Part shown: positions 18,021 to 26,657 of the stretch, one piece after another
How positions within the stretch are numbered: position 1 is the first letter of the stretch
Layout: each line of letters starts with the position of its first letter
Translations under genes and position numbers: made by a program
The notes under the pieces: model-generated
Seen by the model: only the letters and a program-made list of their open reading frames with translations
What the model was told of the DNA's origin: nothing
The model's database searches: none
Source: CAVQJU01 sp963712905
GTDB lineage: Bacteria; Acidobacteriota; Vicinamibacteria; Vicinamibacterales; CAVVIG01
Assembly (NCBI GenBank): GCA_963712905.1
Contig: CAVQJU010000021.1
Coordinates: 43,043 to 107,042 of the forward strand
Length of the DNA stretch: 64,000 nucleotides
Direction: 5' to 3'

Positions 18021-19218
18021 AGTTGTCGAAGCGTCGGGACACCTCATCGACTCCGGCATCCTCAACGGCATCTTCGACACCGTCATCCGGCACAACGCCA
18101 GCTTCGAGGTGTTGAAGTTCTCGATCGGCCGCACCAACGCCGAGCCGTCGGTCCTGTCGATGCGGGTGACCGCGTCGAGCGACGAGGACCTTCGCAAGGT
18201 CGTCGAGAACCTCGTCCCCCTGGGCTGTCTGATCAAGAGCCGGCAGGACGTGACGACGCGGCCCGCCGACCAGGATGGCTGCGCGCCCGTGGACTTCTAT
18301 TCGACCACCAACCACGAAACGCACGTGCGCCGGTCGGGCCACTGGCTGCCCGTCGCGGACCAGCGCATGGACGCGGCCATCGTGATCGACGGCGCCAGCG
18401 CCACGTGCCGCAAGCTGCGCGACATCCGGAAGGGCGACGCGGTCGTGTGCGGCGTCGAAGGCATTCGCGTCATCCCCACCTTCCAGGATCGCGACCGCCA
18501 CGGCTTCGCGTTCATGAGCAACGAAGTGTCGTCTGAGCGGCGCGTCGAGGCCGCCGTCGCGCGCGTGGCCGAGATGATGCAGGGCGTCCGCGCAGACGGC
18601 GGGAAGATCGCGTTCGTGGCCGGCCCCGTCGTCGTGCATACCGGCGGCGCGCCGTACCTGGCCAGCCTGATCCGCGCCGGCTACGTGCAGGTCCTGCTGT
18701 CCGGCAACGCACTGGCCGTCCACGACATCGAGCTCGCGATGTTCGGCACGTCGCTCGGCGTCAACCTCGAGACCGGGCGCTCCGTGGAAGGCGGGCACCA
18801 TCACCACATGCGCGCCATCAACGCGGTGCGCCGCGCCGGCGGCCTCAGCCAGGCGGTCGATCAGGGCATCGTGAAATCGGGGGTCCTCTACGAATGCCAG
18901 CGGAGCGGCATCGAGTACGTGCTGGCCGGCAGCATCCGGGACGACGGCCCGCTGCCCGAGACGATCATGGACCTGATCGCCGCGCAGGATCGCTACGCCG
19001 AGTGTCTCAAGGGCGTGTCGCTGGTCCTGATGCTCGCGAGCATGCTGCACGGCATCGGCGTCGGCAACATGCTGCCGTCCGCCGTCCGCGTCGTCTGCAT
19101 CGACATCAACCCCGCCGTGGTCACCAAGCTCGGCGACCGCGGATCCTCGCAGACCGTCGGCATCGTGACCGACACCGGATTGTTCCTGCGCCAGCTGGTC
19201 GAACAGCTCGGCGCGTAG
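18010..19218 (+). CDS. TIGR00300 family protein (LOR/SDH, ornithine cyclodeaminase-like)
   Basis: The 402-residue protein matches the archaeal-type TIGR00300 family. The N-terminal domain (1-130) ends in KSRQDVTTRPADQDGCAP, and the C-terminal part has a Rossmann-like stretch VRVVCIDINPAVVTKLGDRG. Conserved family segments include GPVVVHTGG and ETGRSVEGGHHHHMRAINAVR. Some members act as ornithine cyclodeaminases or are the C-terminal part of cyanobacterial arginine-degrading enzymes; the exact reaction here is not shown. The GTG start overlaps the end of the phosphatase gene, implying translational coupling. Confidence 0.82.
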   Translation: MASEVVEASGHLIDSGILNGIFDTVIRHNASFEVLKFSIGRTNAEPSVLSMRVTASSDEDLRKVVENLVPLGCLIKSRQDVTTRPADQDGCAPVDFYSTTNHETHVRRSGHWLPVADQRMDAAIVIDGASATCRKLRDIRKGDAVVCGVEGIRVIPTFQDRDRHGFAFMSNEVSSERRVEAAVARVAEMMQGVRADGGKIAFVAGPVVVHTGGAPYLASLIRAGYVQVLLSGNALAVHDIELAMFGTSLGVNLETGRSVEGGHHHHMRAINAVRRAGGLSQAVDQGIVKSGVLYECQRSGIEYVLAGSIRDDGPLPETIMDLIAAQDRYAECLKGVSLVLMLASMLHGIGVGNMLPSAVRVVCIDINPAVVTKLGDRGSSQTVGIVTDTGLFLRQLVEQLGA

Positions 19219-19242
19219 AACCCGCTGCGATCACGATTTCAG

Positions 19243-19320
19243 GAACCACAAAGCTCACGAAGTTCACAAAGGCTTGCCTCTAAGGATTCCCTTTGTGGTC
19301 TTCGTGATCTTTGTGGTTCA
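19243..19320. repeat. Long inverted repeat between convergent genes
   Basis: The left arm 19243-19272 (GAACCACAAAG, TCACGAAG, CACAAAGG) pairs with the right arm 19289-19320 (CCTTTGTGG, CTTCGTGA, CTTTGTGGTTC). The loop is about 16 nt. It could act as a bidirectional terminator. Its right end overlaps the stop codon of the HTH gene. Confidence 0.75.
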
Positions 19321-19533
19321 CGATTCTTTGTCGGTGGTCCACTCGAGCAGCTCGCCCGGCTGGCATTTGAGCTCACGGCAGAGCGCTTCCAGCGTGGAAA
19401 AACGAATCGCGCGCGCCTTGTTCGTCTTGAGCACGGACAGGTTCGCGAGCGTGATCCCGATCCGGTCGGCCAGTTCCGTCGAGGTCAGGCGGCGGTCGAG
19501 GAGCAGCTGGTCCAGCTTGATGCGGATGGCCAT
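19318..19533 (-). CDS. Small XRE-type HTH regulator (YozG-like)
   Basis: The 71-residue protein is a single Cro/C1-type helix-turn-helix: LDQLLLDRRLTSTELADRIG for helices 1-2, and ITLANLSVLKTNKARAIRF for the recognition region. It ends ELKCQPGELLEWTTDKES. This type is usually encoded next to a DUF2975 membrane protein, as here, 9 nt downstream of one. It probably represses its own operon. The stop codon lies at the edge of the long inverted repeat. Confidence 0.85.
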   Translation of the reverse strand: MAIRIKLDQLLLDRRLTSTELADRIGITLANLSVLKTNKARAIRFSTLEALCRELKCQPGELLEWTTDKES

Positions 19534-19542
19534 CGTGCAGCC

Positions 19543-20238
19543 TTAGACGGTCAGCGACTGTTCTTCGTCGAGGCGCGTGCCCACCCGGAAGACCTCGGCG
19601 ATGACGAGGATGATCAGGCCGTAGAAGATCGCCATGACGTTGTAGTCGGGCCGCGCGTCGAAGCGGAGACCCTCGGCCACGAAGTGTGTCGAGGCGTAGT
19701 AGTTCGTGACGAATACGAGGGCCGCGCGCGCGGTCTCTCCGAGAATCACCGCGAACGCGATTCGCCGGATCCGTGTCGCGTTGGCCGCCACAAACGGTTG
19801 CCCGCCGCGCAGTGTCTCGAACACCGCGCGGAGCTGTCCGAGCACCCAGAGCACCAGTGAGAGCATGGCCGATAAAAGGAGCGCGGCGAAAAGAACGAGG
19901 CCCCGGCTCTCGGTCGGGAATCGGATCGACCCCCGGACGTGAACCTGTGGGACTTTCGCTCTGGTATTTTCCGGTCCGACTTCGAACGCGAACCCTCCCG
20001 ACCCGACCCGAATGTTCTGGCCCGTCCCCGGTTCGCGGGCGGACTCCGAAGACGTCACGCGAACAATCCCGGGGTCCACGCTGAACGAAACGGGAATGGT
20101 CAGCCGCATTCCGGGAAAGGTGACGAACGGGGAGATCACCACCAGACAGGCCGTGACGAGCAGGCCGACGGCCACGAAGTACCAGCTCACACTGACGGAA
20201 AACGCCAGAAACGTCAGGACGCGACCCAAGCCTTTCAT
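19543..20238 (-). CDS. DUF2975 family membrane protein
   Basis: The 231-residue protein has four hydrophobic segments (near residues 10-35, 115-140, 160-180 and 205-220) and a periplasmic beta-rich loop between the first two. This is the DUF2975 layout. A good ribosome binding site (GGAGG) precedes ATG 20238. DUF2975 proteins commonly pair with YozG-type regulators; their biochemical role is not established. Two inverted repeats sit just upstream and may be the operator. Confidence 0.8.
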   Translation of the reverse strand: MKGLGRVLTFLAFSVSVSWYFVAVGLLVTACLVVISPFVTFPGMRLTIPVSFSVDPGIVRVTSSESAREPGTGQNIRVGSGGFAFEVGPENTRAKVPQVHVRGSIRFPTESRGLVLFAALLLSAMLSLVLWVLGQLRAVFETLRGGQPFVAANATRIRRIAFAVILGETARAALVFVTNYYASTHFVAEGLRFDARPDYNVMAIFYGLIILVIAEVFRVGTRLDEEQSLTV

Positions 20239-20252
20239 CGCCGACCTCCGAA

Positions 20253-20309
20253 TATCGTTATACGATAAAAGTTAACTGAATTTCAATAACGATTTATCGA
20301 TATACGATA
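20253..20309 (-). promoter_or_regulatory. Candidate operator: two TATCG-N5-CGATA sites
   Basis: Two 15-nt imperfect palindromes, TATCG-TTATA-CGATA (20253-20267) and TATCG-ATATA-CGATA (20295-20309), lie 42 nt apart in an AT-rich island directly upstream of the DUF2975/HTH genes. Their spacing of four helical turns suits cooperative binding. Binding by the adjacent HTH protein is an inference. Confidence 0.55.
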
Positions 20310-20335
20310 TGTCAGACGACCGAGCGCCGACGGCT

Positions 20336-20623
20336 TCAGTCGCGCAGAAGGCGGCGGAGGGCTTCGATGAGGGCCTCCGGTGTCGCCAGGTCGGGGGTGA
20401 CGGCCAGCAGAGGGATGGTGCGGCCGGAGCGGTCGCTCGCCAGGTGCTCCCGGACCTTCGCGGCGGCGTCCTCGTGTGCGACGACAGCCCCGGGGAGCAG
20501 ACCCTTCATGGCGGAAATGGCCTGTTCAGCGGACGCGAACGGCGCGACCGCGAAGCGCAGCTTGGCGAGAATGGCCTCGGAAATTTCGCGGCGCCGTACG
20601 TCCCCGTCGATGACGACGATCAT
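20336..20623 (-). CDS. Response-regulator receiver-like protein, degenerate
   Basis: The 95-residue product from ATG 20623 (MIVVIDGDVRRREISEAILA) resembles a CheY-like receiver. The pattern VVIDGD corresponds to the acidic pocket. The phospho-acceptor region reads GAVVAHEDAA, without a clear Asp, and the expected later Thr/Lys are hard to place. No output domain is present. It may be a pseudo-receiver. An in-frame extension to 20713 exists, but that part is low in protein-like character. Confidence 0.5.
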   Translation of the reverse strand: MIVVIDGDVRRREISEAILAKLRFAVAPFASAEQAISAMKGLLPGAVVAHEDAAAKVREHLASDRSGRTIPLLAVTPDLATPEALIEALRRLLRD

Positions 20624-20768
20624 CGGGGTGAAACCGCTGCGGTCGTGCGGACGGCGGCCGCCGCGAGCCTGACGCCGCCGGTCGGGAACGAGGCGTACGG
20701 GGCGTTCCTGCACGCCGGTATTCTACGTCGGGTCACCTGCTCGGGGGGTGCTATCCTTCCGTTTCGCC

Positions 20769-21593
20769 ATGCCGGCCGTGTTTCGCCTCCGCCGCGTTCG
20801 GGTAGCCATCCTGGTGGTGGCCGTCCTTGCGGGGCTGGCCGCCACGGCGGCCGCGCAGCGCGGCTACCGCCGATTCCGGGAGCGCGAACTGCAGATCAGC
20901 AACACGCCGTACAACGGCCAATTCACGTTCGTCCGCGTGAACTACACGACAGCGCCCGGCGGCTACTGGTACCAGGGCCTGCCCGCGTGGTCGCACGGCT
21001 ATCCGCTGGCCGAACAGAACCTGATGCGGATTCTCAACGAGATCAGCGACCTCGGGCCGCGCACGGAGGAAATCAACAGCCTGAGGCTGGACGACCCCGA
21101 GCTCTTCAAGTACCCGGTCGCGTACATCATCGAAGTCGGATGGTGGGACATGTCCGATTCGGAGGCACAGGGACTCCGCGCCTATCTCCAGAAGGGCGGC
21201 TTCCTCATCGTGGACGATTTCAAGGTCGCCGGGTTCGGCGGCGGCTTCGCCGGCATGGGCGGCGGCGGCTGGGATACGTTCGAGGAGAACATCAAGCGGG
21301 TCCTGCCCGACGTCCGGTTCTTCGACATGTCGCCGTCGGACCCCATCTTTCACTCGTTCTTCGAGATCAACCGCCTCGACATCATCCCGCAGGCCTACAA
21401 TGCAGGCCGGCCCGTGTTCCGCGGCGTGTACGAGGACAACGATCCAGGCAAGCGCCTGCTGATGATCATCAACTACAACACCGACGTGTCCCAGTTCTGG
21501 GAATGGTCCGGACGGGGGTTGCGGCCGGTGGACGACACCAACGAAGCCTACAAGCTGGGCGTCAACTACATCGTCTACGGGATGACTCACTAG
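20769..21593 (+). CDS. DUF4159 domain secreted protein
   Basis: From ATG 20769 the product is 274 residues. It has a signal peptide (VAILVVAVLAGLAATAAAQ) followed by the DUF4159 domain. Typical segments are FTFVRVNYTT, YPVAYIIEVGWWDMSDSE, LRAYLQKGGFLIVDDF and VNYIVYGMTH at the C-terminus. The fold resembles a class I glutamine-amidotransferase-like domain, but the biochemical role is unknown. It is often found with DUF58 and AAA genes; none is visible here. Confidence 0.8.
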   Translation: MPAVFRLRRVRVAILVVAVLAGLAATAAAQRGYRRFRERELQISNTPYNGQFTFVRVNYTTAPGGYWYQGLPAWSHGYPLAEQNLMRILNEISDLGPRTEEINSLRLDDPELFKYPVAYIIEVGWWDMSDSEAQGLRAYLQKGGFLIVDDFKVAGFGGGFAGMGGGGWDTFEENIKRVLPDVRFFDMSPSDPIFHSFFEINRLDIIPQAYNAGRPVFRGVYEDNDPGKRLLMIINYNTDVSQFWEWSGRGLRPVDDTNEAYKLGVNYIVYGMTH

Positions 21594-21596
21594 ACA

Positions 21597-21638
21597 AGTC
21601 GGGTGGGTCAGGTAGGTCAGGTGGGCCGGGTGGGTCAA
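21597..21638. repeat. 9-nt repeat tract
   Basis: Four to five units (GTGGGTCAG, GTAGGTCAG, GTGGGCCGG, GTGGGTCAA) follow the DUF4159 stop codon and end just before the ribosome binding site of the tannase-like gene. Confidence 0.85.
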
Positions 21639-21659
21639 AGAAAAGAAGGGGCAAGCGGG

Positions 21660-23201
21660 ATGGGCAGGTCGTTCAGAAACCTTCTGTTCGTCGTCGCCGC
21701 GGTGGCTGCCGCGGCGTGGTACTCGGACCGCGCGCCTGCGGCGGCAGCGGCGTCGTGCGAGAGCCTCGCGTCGCTGTCGCTGCCGAAGGCGACGATTGCC
21801 TCGGCCCAGCTCGTCGCGGCCGGCGCGTTCACGACGCCGGCGCCCAGGCGTGGCGGCGAAGGCGCGGCGTCCGCGTTCAAGGATCTGCCCGCGTTCTGCC
21901 GCGTCACCGGGTCGGTCGCGCGCGCCGGCGACACCGACGTGAAGATCGAAGTCTGGATGCCCGCCGAAAAATGGACCGGCGATTTTCAGCCGGCCGCGAG
22001 CGGTTTCGCCGGCGGCACGATCGGCTACGCCGGCATGAGCCAGATCCTCAGGACCGGCGCGGCCACGGCCAACACGAATCGCGGACACGACGGCGGCGGC
22101 CCCTGGAAACTGTCCGACATGAACGACGTTCCGTATCACCTCATGGTGGAGCAGGCGAAGGCGATCGTCGCGGCGTACTACGGCAGCGGCCCGAAGTTCA
22201 GCGTGATGAACGAGTGCGGGGGCGGCGGCAGCCGCGACGCGCTGATGGAAGTCCAGAGCTGGCCGCAGGATCTCGATGCGGCCGCGGCGCAAGGCATCGT
22301 GTACTACTCGACGCACCACGGCATCGCGCACATGTGGGTCTACCAGGCGACGCACAAGAGCGAGGCGAGCTACATTCCGCCGGCCAAGTACCCGGTGATC
22401 CACCAGGGCGCGCTCGACGCGTGCGACCTCAAGGACGGCGTCAAGGACGGGGTCATCGAAGATCCGGAGCGCTGCACCTTCGACCCGGGGACGCTGCTGT
22501 GCAGGAACGGCGATGCGCCGAACTGCCTGACGGCGCCGCAGGTCGAAGCCGTGCGCACCATTTATAGAGCGCCGGTTCACGCAAAGACCGGAGCCAAGAT
22601 CTACGGGTCGATGCCGCCCGGCGGCGAGCTCGGCTGGGAGGCCATGGCCGGACCCACGCCGTACCCGTTCGCGCCGGGTTTCTACCGCCAGCTGGTGTTC
22701 GACGAGAACTGGGACTACAAGACGCGTCCGGTCAACTTCGACACCGATGTGGACAAGGCCGACGCGCCCGGGCACCTGGTCATCAACGCCAACAACCCGG
22801 ACGTCGGCAAGTTCATCGCGCGCGGGGGCAAGCTGATGATCATCGGCGGCTGGAACGATCACACGCTCGGACCGGGCAGCAACGTGGACTACTACGAGAG
22901 CGTGGTGAAGAAGGTCGGGACCAGGGCCGCCCGCGACGGCGTCCGCCTCTTCATGGTGCCCGGCATGGATCACTGCATCGGGGAAAGCTACCCGACCGCG
23001 CCGACTGTGAAGTTCGACGTCGTCGGCGCCTTGAAGCAGTGGAAGACCTCGAACAAGGCGCCCGAGCAGATTGTCGTCTCGGAGTCGGGCAACGGAAAAC
23101 CCGACCGCAAGCGGCTGGTGTGTGCGTACCCGCAGATCAGCCAGTACAAAGGATCCGGCAGCACCGACGATCCGGCGAATTTCGCGTGTAAGAGTCGATG
23201 A
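21660..23201 (+). CDS. Tannase/feruloyl-esterase family protein lacking the usual nucleophile motif
   Basis: ATG 21660 follows a purine-rich site; the larger ORF upstream is repeat DNA. The 513-residue product has a signal peptide and the tannase fold: AKAIVAAYYGSGPKF, LMEVQSWPQDLDAA, GWNDHTLGPGSNVDYYE (Asp region) and MVPGMDHC (His-Cys region). In active relatives the nucleophile motif is CSxGG. Here positions 186-193 read CGGGGSRD, so the catalytic Ser is replaced by Gly unless Ser191 takes over. Substrate cannot be assigned. It lies among other secreted hydrolases and is followed by a REP-like pair. Confidence 0.8.
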   Translation: MGRSFRNLLFVVAAVAAAAWYSDRAPAAAAASCESLASLSLPKATIASAQLVAAGAFTTPAPRRGGEGAASAFKDLPAFCRVTGSVARAGDTDVKIEVWMPAEKWTGDFQPAASGFAGGTIGYAGMSQILRTGAATANTNRGHDGGGPWKLSDMNDVPYHLMVEQAKAIVAAYYGSGPKFSVMNECGGGGSRDALMEVQSWPQDLDAAAAQGIVYYSTHHGIAHMWVYQATHKSEASYIPPAKYPVIHQGALDACDLKDGVKDGVIEDPERCTFDPGTLLCRNGDAPNCLTAPQVEAVRTIYRAPVHAKTGAKIYGSMPPGGELGWEAMAGPTPYPFAPGFYRQLVFDENWDYKTRPVNFDTDVDKADAPGHLVINANNPDVGKFIARGGKLMIIGGWNDHTLGPGSNVDYYESVVKKVGTRAARDGVRLFMVPGMDHCIGESYPTAPTVKFDVVGALKQWKTSNKAPEQIVVSESGNGKPDRKRLVCAYPQISQYKGSGSTDDPANFACKSR

Positions 23202-23207
23202 ACATCT

Positions 23208-23259
23208 GTAGGGCGGGGCTTTCAGCCCCGCCAAGGCGGCCCTGAAAGGGCCGCCCTCC
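23208..23259. repeat. REP-like pair (GTAG foot, TTTCA loop)
   Basis: A GTAG foot is followed by a hairpin with arms GGCGGGGC/GCCCCGCC around TTTCA. A second inverted hairpin has arms GGCGGCCC/GGGCCGCC around TGAAA. The arms differ from those at 7196 but remain complementary. Confidence 0.8.
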
Positions 23260-23284
23260 ACAGCGGTCGCAAAACGGAGGTCCG

Positions 23285-24565
23285 ATGAGAGTTCTTGCTT
23301 CGGCGATCATGTTCGTCGTCTTGGCGGTCGGCGTTTCAGGCCAGTCGGCACAGAAGCCGAAGAAGTTTCTCACCGCGCCGCTGACCATCGAGGATCAGGG
23401 CAGCTTCTTCATCGGCGGCGTGCAGAAGGTCACGTACCAGGCGGCGCCGACGCCTCCCAACCAGCCGCTCGCGCCGCACCAGATCACGATCGGCCAGATG
23501 TACGTGCAGTTCCAGATCCCGGCGAAGAAGTACGGCGGCTGGCCGGTCATCATGGTTCACGGCTCGAGTCACACGGCTGCGTGCCTGGAGTCCACTCCAG
23601 ACGGCCGCGAAGGCTGGTATCCCTACTTCGTCCGCAAGGGCGTTCCCAGCTACGTCGTCGATCAGGCCGGCCGCGGCCGGTCGGGCTTCGACGAGTCCGT
23701 GATTCACGAGGGCGAGGCCAAGCTCGTCGCCGGCGACCCCAAGGGCGCCGACATGATCCCCGGCTTCGGCCGGATCACGGACGACGGCGCGTGGACCAAC
23801 TGGTTCGGGCACCTCGTGCCGGCGAACTCCACCATCCTGACCGGTAAGCTGATCCCGCACGGCGATCCCGCCGATCCGAACCCGCATCCGGACGCCTACG
23901 CGCACGTCGCGCCGCTGTTCCCGATCGACTCGTTGGATTCCTCGATCGTGTCGCGTGCCGGCGCCCTCGGGCCCGCGCCATCCGGAGCGCCGGAGACCTT
24001 CGCGCTCGAGTACTACAAGCAGCTGGTGCCGAACGCCGAGGTGACGCTGCCGGGCTCGATCTGCAACAGCTGCGACCCGAAAGAGATCGCGCCCGCCAAC
24101 ACCTGGACGCCGCAGAACCTGGCATCGCTGGTCGAGCGTCTCGGCGGCGCGATCGTCGTGACGCATTCGCAGTCGGGGATCATGGGACACCACATGGCCC
24201 GCATCCTGAAGGAGCGCGGTCATCTCGGCCTCTTGAAGGGCCTCGTGACGCTCGAGGGCTCGTGCTCGCTGCCGAACAGCGGACTCTCGGCCGCCGACTT
24301 CGACAACATCCCCTACCTCGCCGTGAAAGGGGATTACACGGCGACCAGCATGGTGTGCCAGGACACCGTGACCGCGATCAACGCGCGTCGCGCGGACAAG
24401 CAAGGCACGGCCAGGGCGGAGTACGTCAAGCTGGACGAGATGGGCATCCTCGGCGTGACGCACATGATGATGCTGGACAAGAAGAACCTGGAGATCGCGG
24501 ACGTTCTCTACAACTGGCTGAGCAAGAACGTGAGCGCCGCCAAGACTACGCGCTCGACGCACTAA
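23285..24565 (+). CDS. Secreted alpha/beta-hydrolase (putative esterase)
   Basis: The 426-residue product has a signal peptide ending near VSGQ and a strong ribosome binding site (GGAGG). The core has VIMVHGSSHTAA (oxyanion-hole strand), VVTHSQSGIMGHH with nucleophile Ser295, and GILGVTHMMMLDKKN with His393. The lid region (150-290) is large. It is the closest homologue in the window of the two domains in the 29.8-31.8 kb tandem protein, and unlike them it keeps both Ser and His. It would act on esters in the periplasm or outside; the substrate is unknown. Confidence 0.8.
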   Translation: MRVLASAIMFVVLAVGVSGQSAQKPKKFLTAPLTIEDQGSFFIGGVQKVTYQAAPTPPNQPLAPHQITIGQMYVQFQIPAKKYGGWPVIMVHGSSHTAACLESTPDGREGWYPYFVRKGVPSYVVDQAGRGRSGFDESVIHEGEAKLVAGDPKGADMIPGFGRITDDGAWTNWFGHLVPANSTILTGKLIPHGDPADPNPHPDAYAHVAPLFPIDSLDSSIVSRAGALGPAPSGAPETFALEYYKQLVPNAEVTLPGSICNSCDPKEIAPANTWTPQNLASLVERLGGAIVVTHSQSGIMGHHMARILKERGHLGLLKGLVTLEGSCSLPNSGLSAADFDNIPYLAVKGDYTATSMVCQDTVTAINARRADKQGTARAEYVKLDEMGILGVTHMMMLDKKNLEIADVLYNWLSKNVSAAKTTRSTH

Positions 24566-24575
24566 CAGGAAGTAG

Positions 24576-24626
24576 GTAGCGCGGCCCTTTCAGGGCCGCG
24601 GGGCGGGGCTGAAAGCCCCGCCCTAC
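24576..24626. repeat. REP-like pair
   Basis: It begins GTAG, with arms GCGGCCC/GGGCCGC around TTTCA, then GGCGGGGC/GCCCCGCC around TGAAA, and ends CTAC. The terminal CTA (24623-24625) is the stop codon of the minus-strand acetyltransferase. Confidence 0.8.
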
Positions 24627-25222
24627 AGATGCCGCACGATCGATTCGCCAATCGCCAGTAGAGAGGTCCAGTCCGGACGGCTCTGGACTGCCTTCAGGTT
24701 CAGCGGTTGCTCCGGAGGCGTTTCGAGCGCGGTCAGGGGCCGTTGCCACCACCCGACGTCGCGCCAGGCGCCGAGCTTGTAGCCCACGCGCTCGTAGACG
24801 CCGACGGCCGTGAACCCCACTGTTTCGTGGAGGCCCACGCTGCCTGGATTGGGGAGCGCGATGCCCGCGAAGGCGTTGCAGAATCCCTGCACGGCCAGAA
24901 TGGGGAACAGGGACGCGTAGAGGCCGCGGGCGATGCCCATCCGCCAGTGCTTCTCGTCGACGTAGACCGACGTGTCAACCGACCACTGGTACGCTGCCCT
25001 CACGCGGTGGCGGGTCGCGTACGCGTAGCCCGCAACCTGGTTACTGACCTCGCACACGAGCCAGGGATGGCTCGTCATGGTTTCCGAAATCCGGCGCTCC
25101 ATCTCCTGACGAGTGGGCGGTTCGGTTTCGAACGAGATGGCGGTCCGCTCGACGAACGGTCGATAGATCTCGGCGATGGCCTGGGCGTCGTGCACGCCCG
25201 CAAGCCTGATGCGAACGGCCAT
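24623..25222 (-). CDS. GNAT acetyltransferase, phosphinothricin-acetyltransferase-like
   Basis: The 199-residue protein has the Pat/Bar type sequence: AIAEIYRPFVERTAISFETEPPT-like N-terminus, VDTSVYVDEKHWRMGIARGL for the acetyl-CoA loop, and GFTAVGVYERVGYKLGAWRD near the end. Such enzymes N-acetylate small amine substrates such as phosphinothricin or methionine sulfoximine. Its ATG overlaps the TAA stop of the amidohydrolase by one base (TAATG), so it is translationally coupled and is the last gene of the xoxF operon. Confidence 0.85.
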   Translation of the reverse strand: MAVRIRLAGVHDAQAIAEIYRPFVERTAISFETEPPTRQEMERRISETMTSHPWLVCEVSNQVAGYAYATRHRVRAAYQWSVDTSVYVDEKHWRMGIARGLYASLFPILAVQGFCNAFAGIALPNPGSVGLHETVGFTAVGVYERVGYKLGAWRDVGWWQRPLTALETPPEQPLNLKAVQSRPDWTSLLAIGESIVRHL

Positions 25223-26643
25223 TACGAGCCCAGGCGATTTCCTTTGTAGCCCGCGCGGGCGAGGACCGCTTCGCGCGAGGCTTCGACGGTCCGCCGAATC
25301 TTCGCGAGATCGACGCCGACCAGGGCCCCGCCGCGTTTCATCAGCTTTCCCGCGATGAACACGGTGTCGACGTTGCTCGTGTCCATCAGCGTCACGACGG
25401 CGCCCGCCGCGTTGTTCAGCGGCATCACGTTGATCGTGTCCGTCCGCAGCATGATGATGTCGGCGTCCTTGCCCGGCGTGAGCGTGCCGGCTTTGCCGTC
25501 AACGTGGGCGTCCTTCGCGCCCTGAATCGTCGCCATCTCGAGGACCTGGCGGCTCGTGAGGAGCGCGGGGAGGTTCTGTTCGCCGGCGATCACGCGTTCG
25601 TTGAGCAGCGCCCGCTGCAGTGTGAAGGTGGCGCGCATCACGGTGAACATGTCGGCGGCCATGTTCGTTTCGACGTCCACGCTCAGGCTCGGCGTGATGC
25701 CGTGATCGATCGCCTCCTGGATCGGCGGCATCCCGTGCCGCATCTGCATCTCGATCGCGGTCGCGATCGAAACGTGCCCGCCCGTGTCGGCGATCATCTT
25801 CCAGGCGGCCTTGCTCAGCTGCGTGCAGTGGATGTACTCGTTGTCCGCCTTCATCAGGCCGGCCTTGCCCATCGCCTCGAGGCCGGCGGAGTTCCCGACG
25901 ACGTGGTTGACGATCGGGGCGCCGACCTCCCTGGCGAGCGCCCAGGTGTTCTGGTCGAGGCCGCCGCCCATCGCGAGCGTGAGCAGCTGATCCTTTGACG
26001 CGAAGTACTGCGTCCGCAGGCGGCGGATGTCCTGTGGATACCTCACGCCGGCGCCGACGCCCTGCGAGTACGCGAACAGCGTCCGGCGTCCCGCCTCGCG
26101 CAGCCCGTCGATGCACGCGTCGGTGTGTTCGGGCGTGTGCGACACCTGTGAGGTGTCGACGCCTGTGGTTACGCCCGCGCTGATCTGCGAAAGCGACGCG
26201 ACGAGTTCCGAGATGCGCGCGTCTTCGGGGCGGTACACCGGCGTGTAGATCCCCTGGATGTCCGAGACGTAGCTTTTCGGTCCGTTCAGGAGGCCGTCGG
26301 GGAGGATGCTGCGCAGGATCGTTTCGTACTGGTGATGGTGCGTGTCGACGAACCCCGGCATGACGATCATGTTCGAGGCGTCGATCGTCTGGGCTTCGGC
26401 CTTGAGATTGCGTCCGACGGCGGCGATCTTCGCGCCTTCGATCAGCACGTCGGCGGTTTCGAAGTCGCCGAGCGCGCGGTCGAGCGTCAGAACGATTCCG
26501 CCCTTGAGCAGGATGCGGTTGTTGCCGCCGCTACGGATGGTTCCTGCGGCCTGGCCGGCCGCCGCAGCCGAATCACCGGACGCCATGATGGCTGTCGCGA
26601 GGCCCGCCGCGCTGGACTTGAGGAAGTCGCGACGTCTCGGCAC
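25222..26643 (-). CDS. Amidohydrolase (cytosine deaminase/atrazine chlorohydrolase-type), Tat-exported
   Basis: GTG 26643 has GGAGG seven bases upstream and gives 473 residues. The N-terminus (PRRRDFLKSSAAGLATAIMA) is a twin-arginine signal. The metal site is VDTHHHQYE (HxH type), with later His in VNHVVGNS and Asp in SLSVDVETNMAAD; the deaminase loop HCTQLSKAAWKMI is present. The family hydrolyses C-N or C-Cl bonds of amines and heterocycles. Periplasmic location and the link to a xoxF operon are unusual. A larger ORF upstream overlaps xoxJ/G and is not favoured. Confidence 0.83.
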   Translation of the reverse strand: MPRRRDFLKSSAAGLATAIMASGDSAAAAGQAAGTIRSGGNNRILLKGGIVLTLDRALGDFETADVLIEGAKIAAVGRNLKAEAQTIDASNMIVMPGFVDTHHHQYETILRSILPDGLLNGPKSYVSDIQGIYTPVYRPEDARISELVASLSQISAGVTTGVDTSQVSHTPEHTDACIDGLREAGRRTLFAYSQGVGAGVRYPQDIRRLRTQYFASKDQLLTLAMGGGLDQNTWALAREVGAPIVNHVVGNSAGLEAMGKAGLMKADNEYIHCTQLSKAAWKMIADTGGHVSIATAIEMQMRHGMPPIQEAIDHGITPSLSVDVETNMAADMFTVMRATFTLQRALLNERVIAGEQNLPALLTSRQVLEMATIQGAKDAHVDGKAGTLTPGKDADIIMLRTDTINVMPLNNAAGAVVTLMDTSNVDTVFIAGKLMKRGGALVGVDLAKIRRTVEASREAVLARAGYKGNRLGS

Positions 26644-26657
26644 GTTGTCCTCCGGTG

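Noticed and set aside
20309..22567. Very long plus-strand ORF of 752 codons
   Set aside because: It is a shadow of DUF4159 and the tannase-like gene in another frame, Arg-rich and without domain resemblance.
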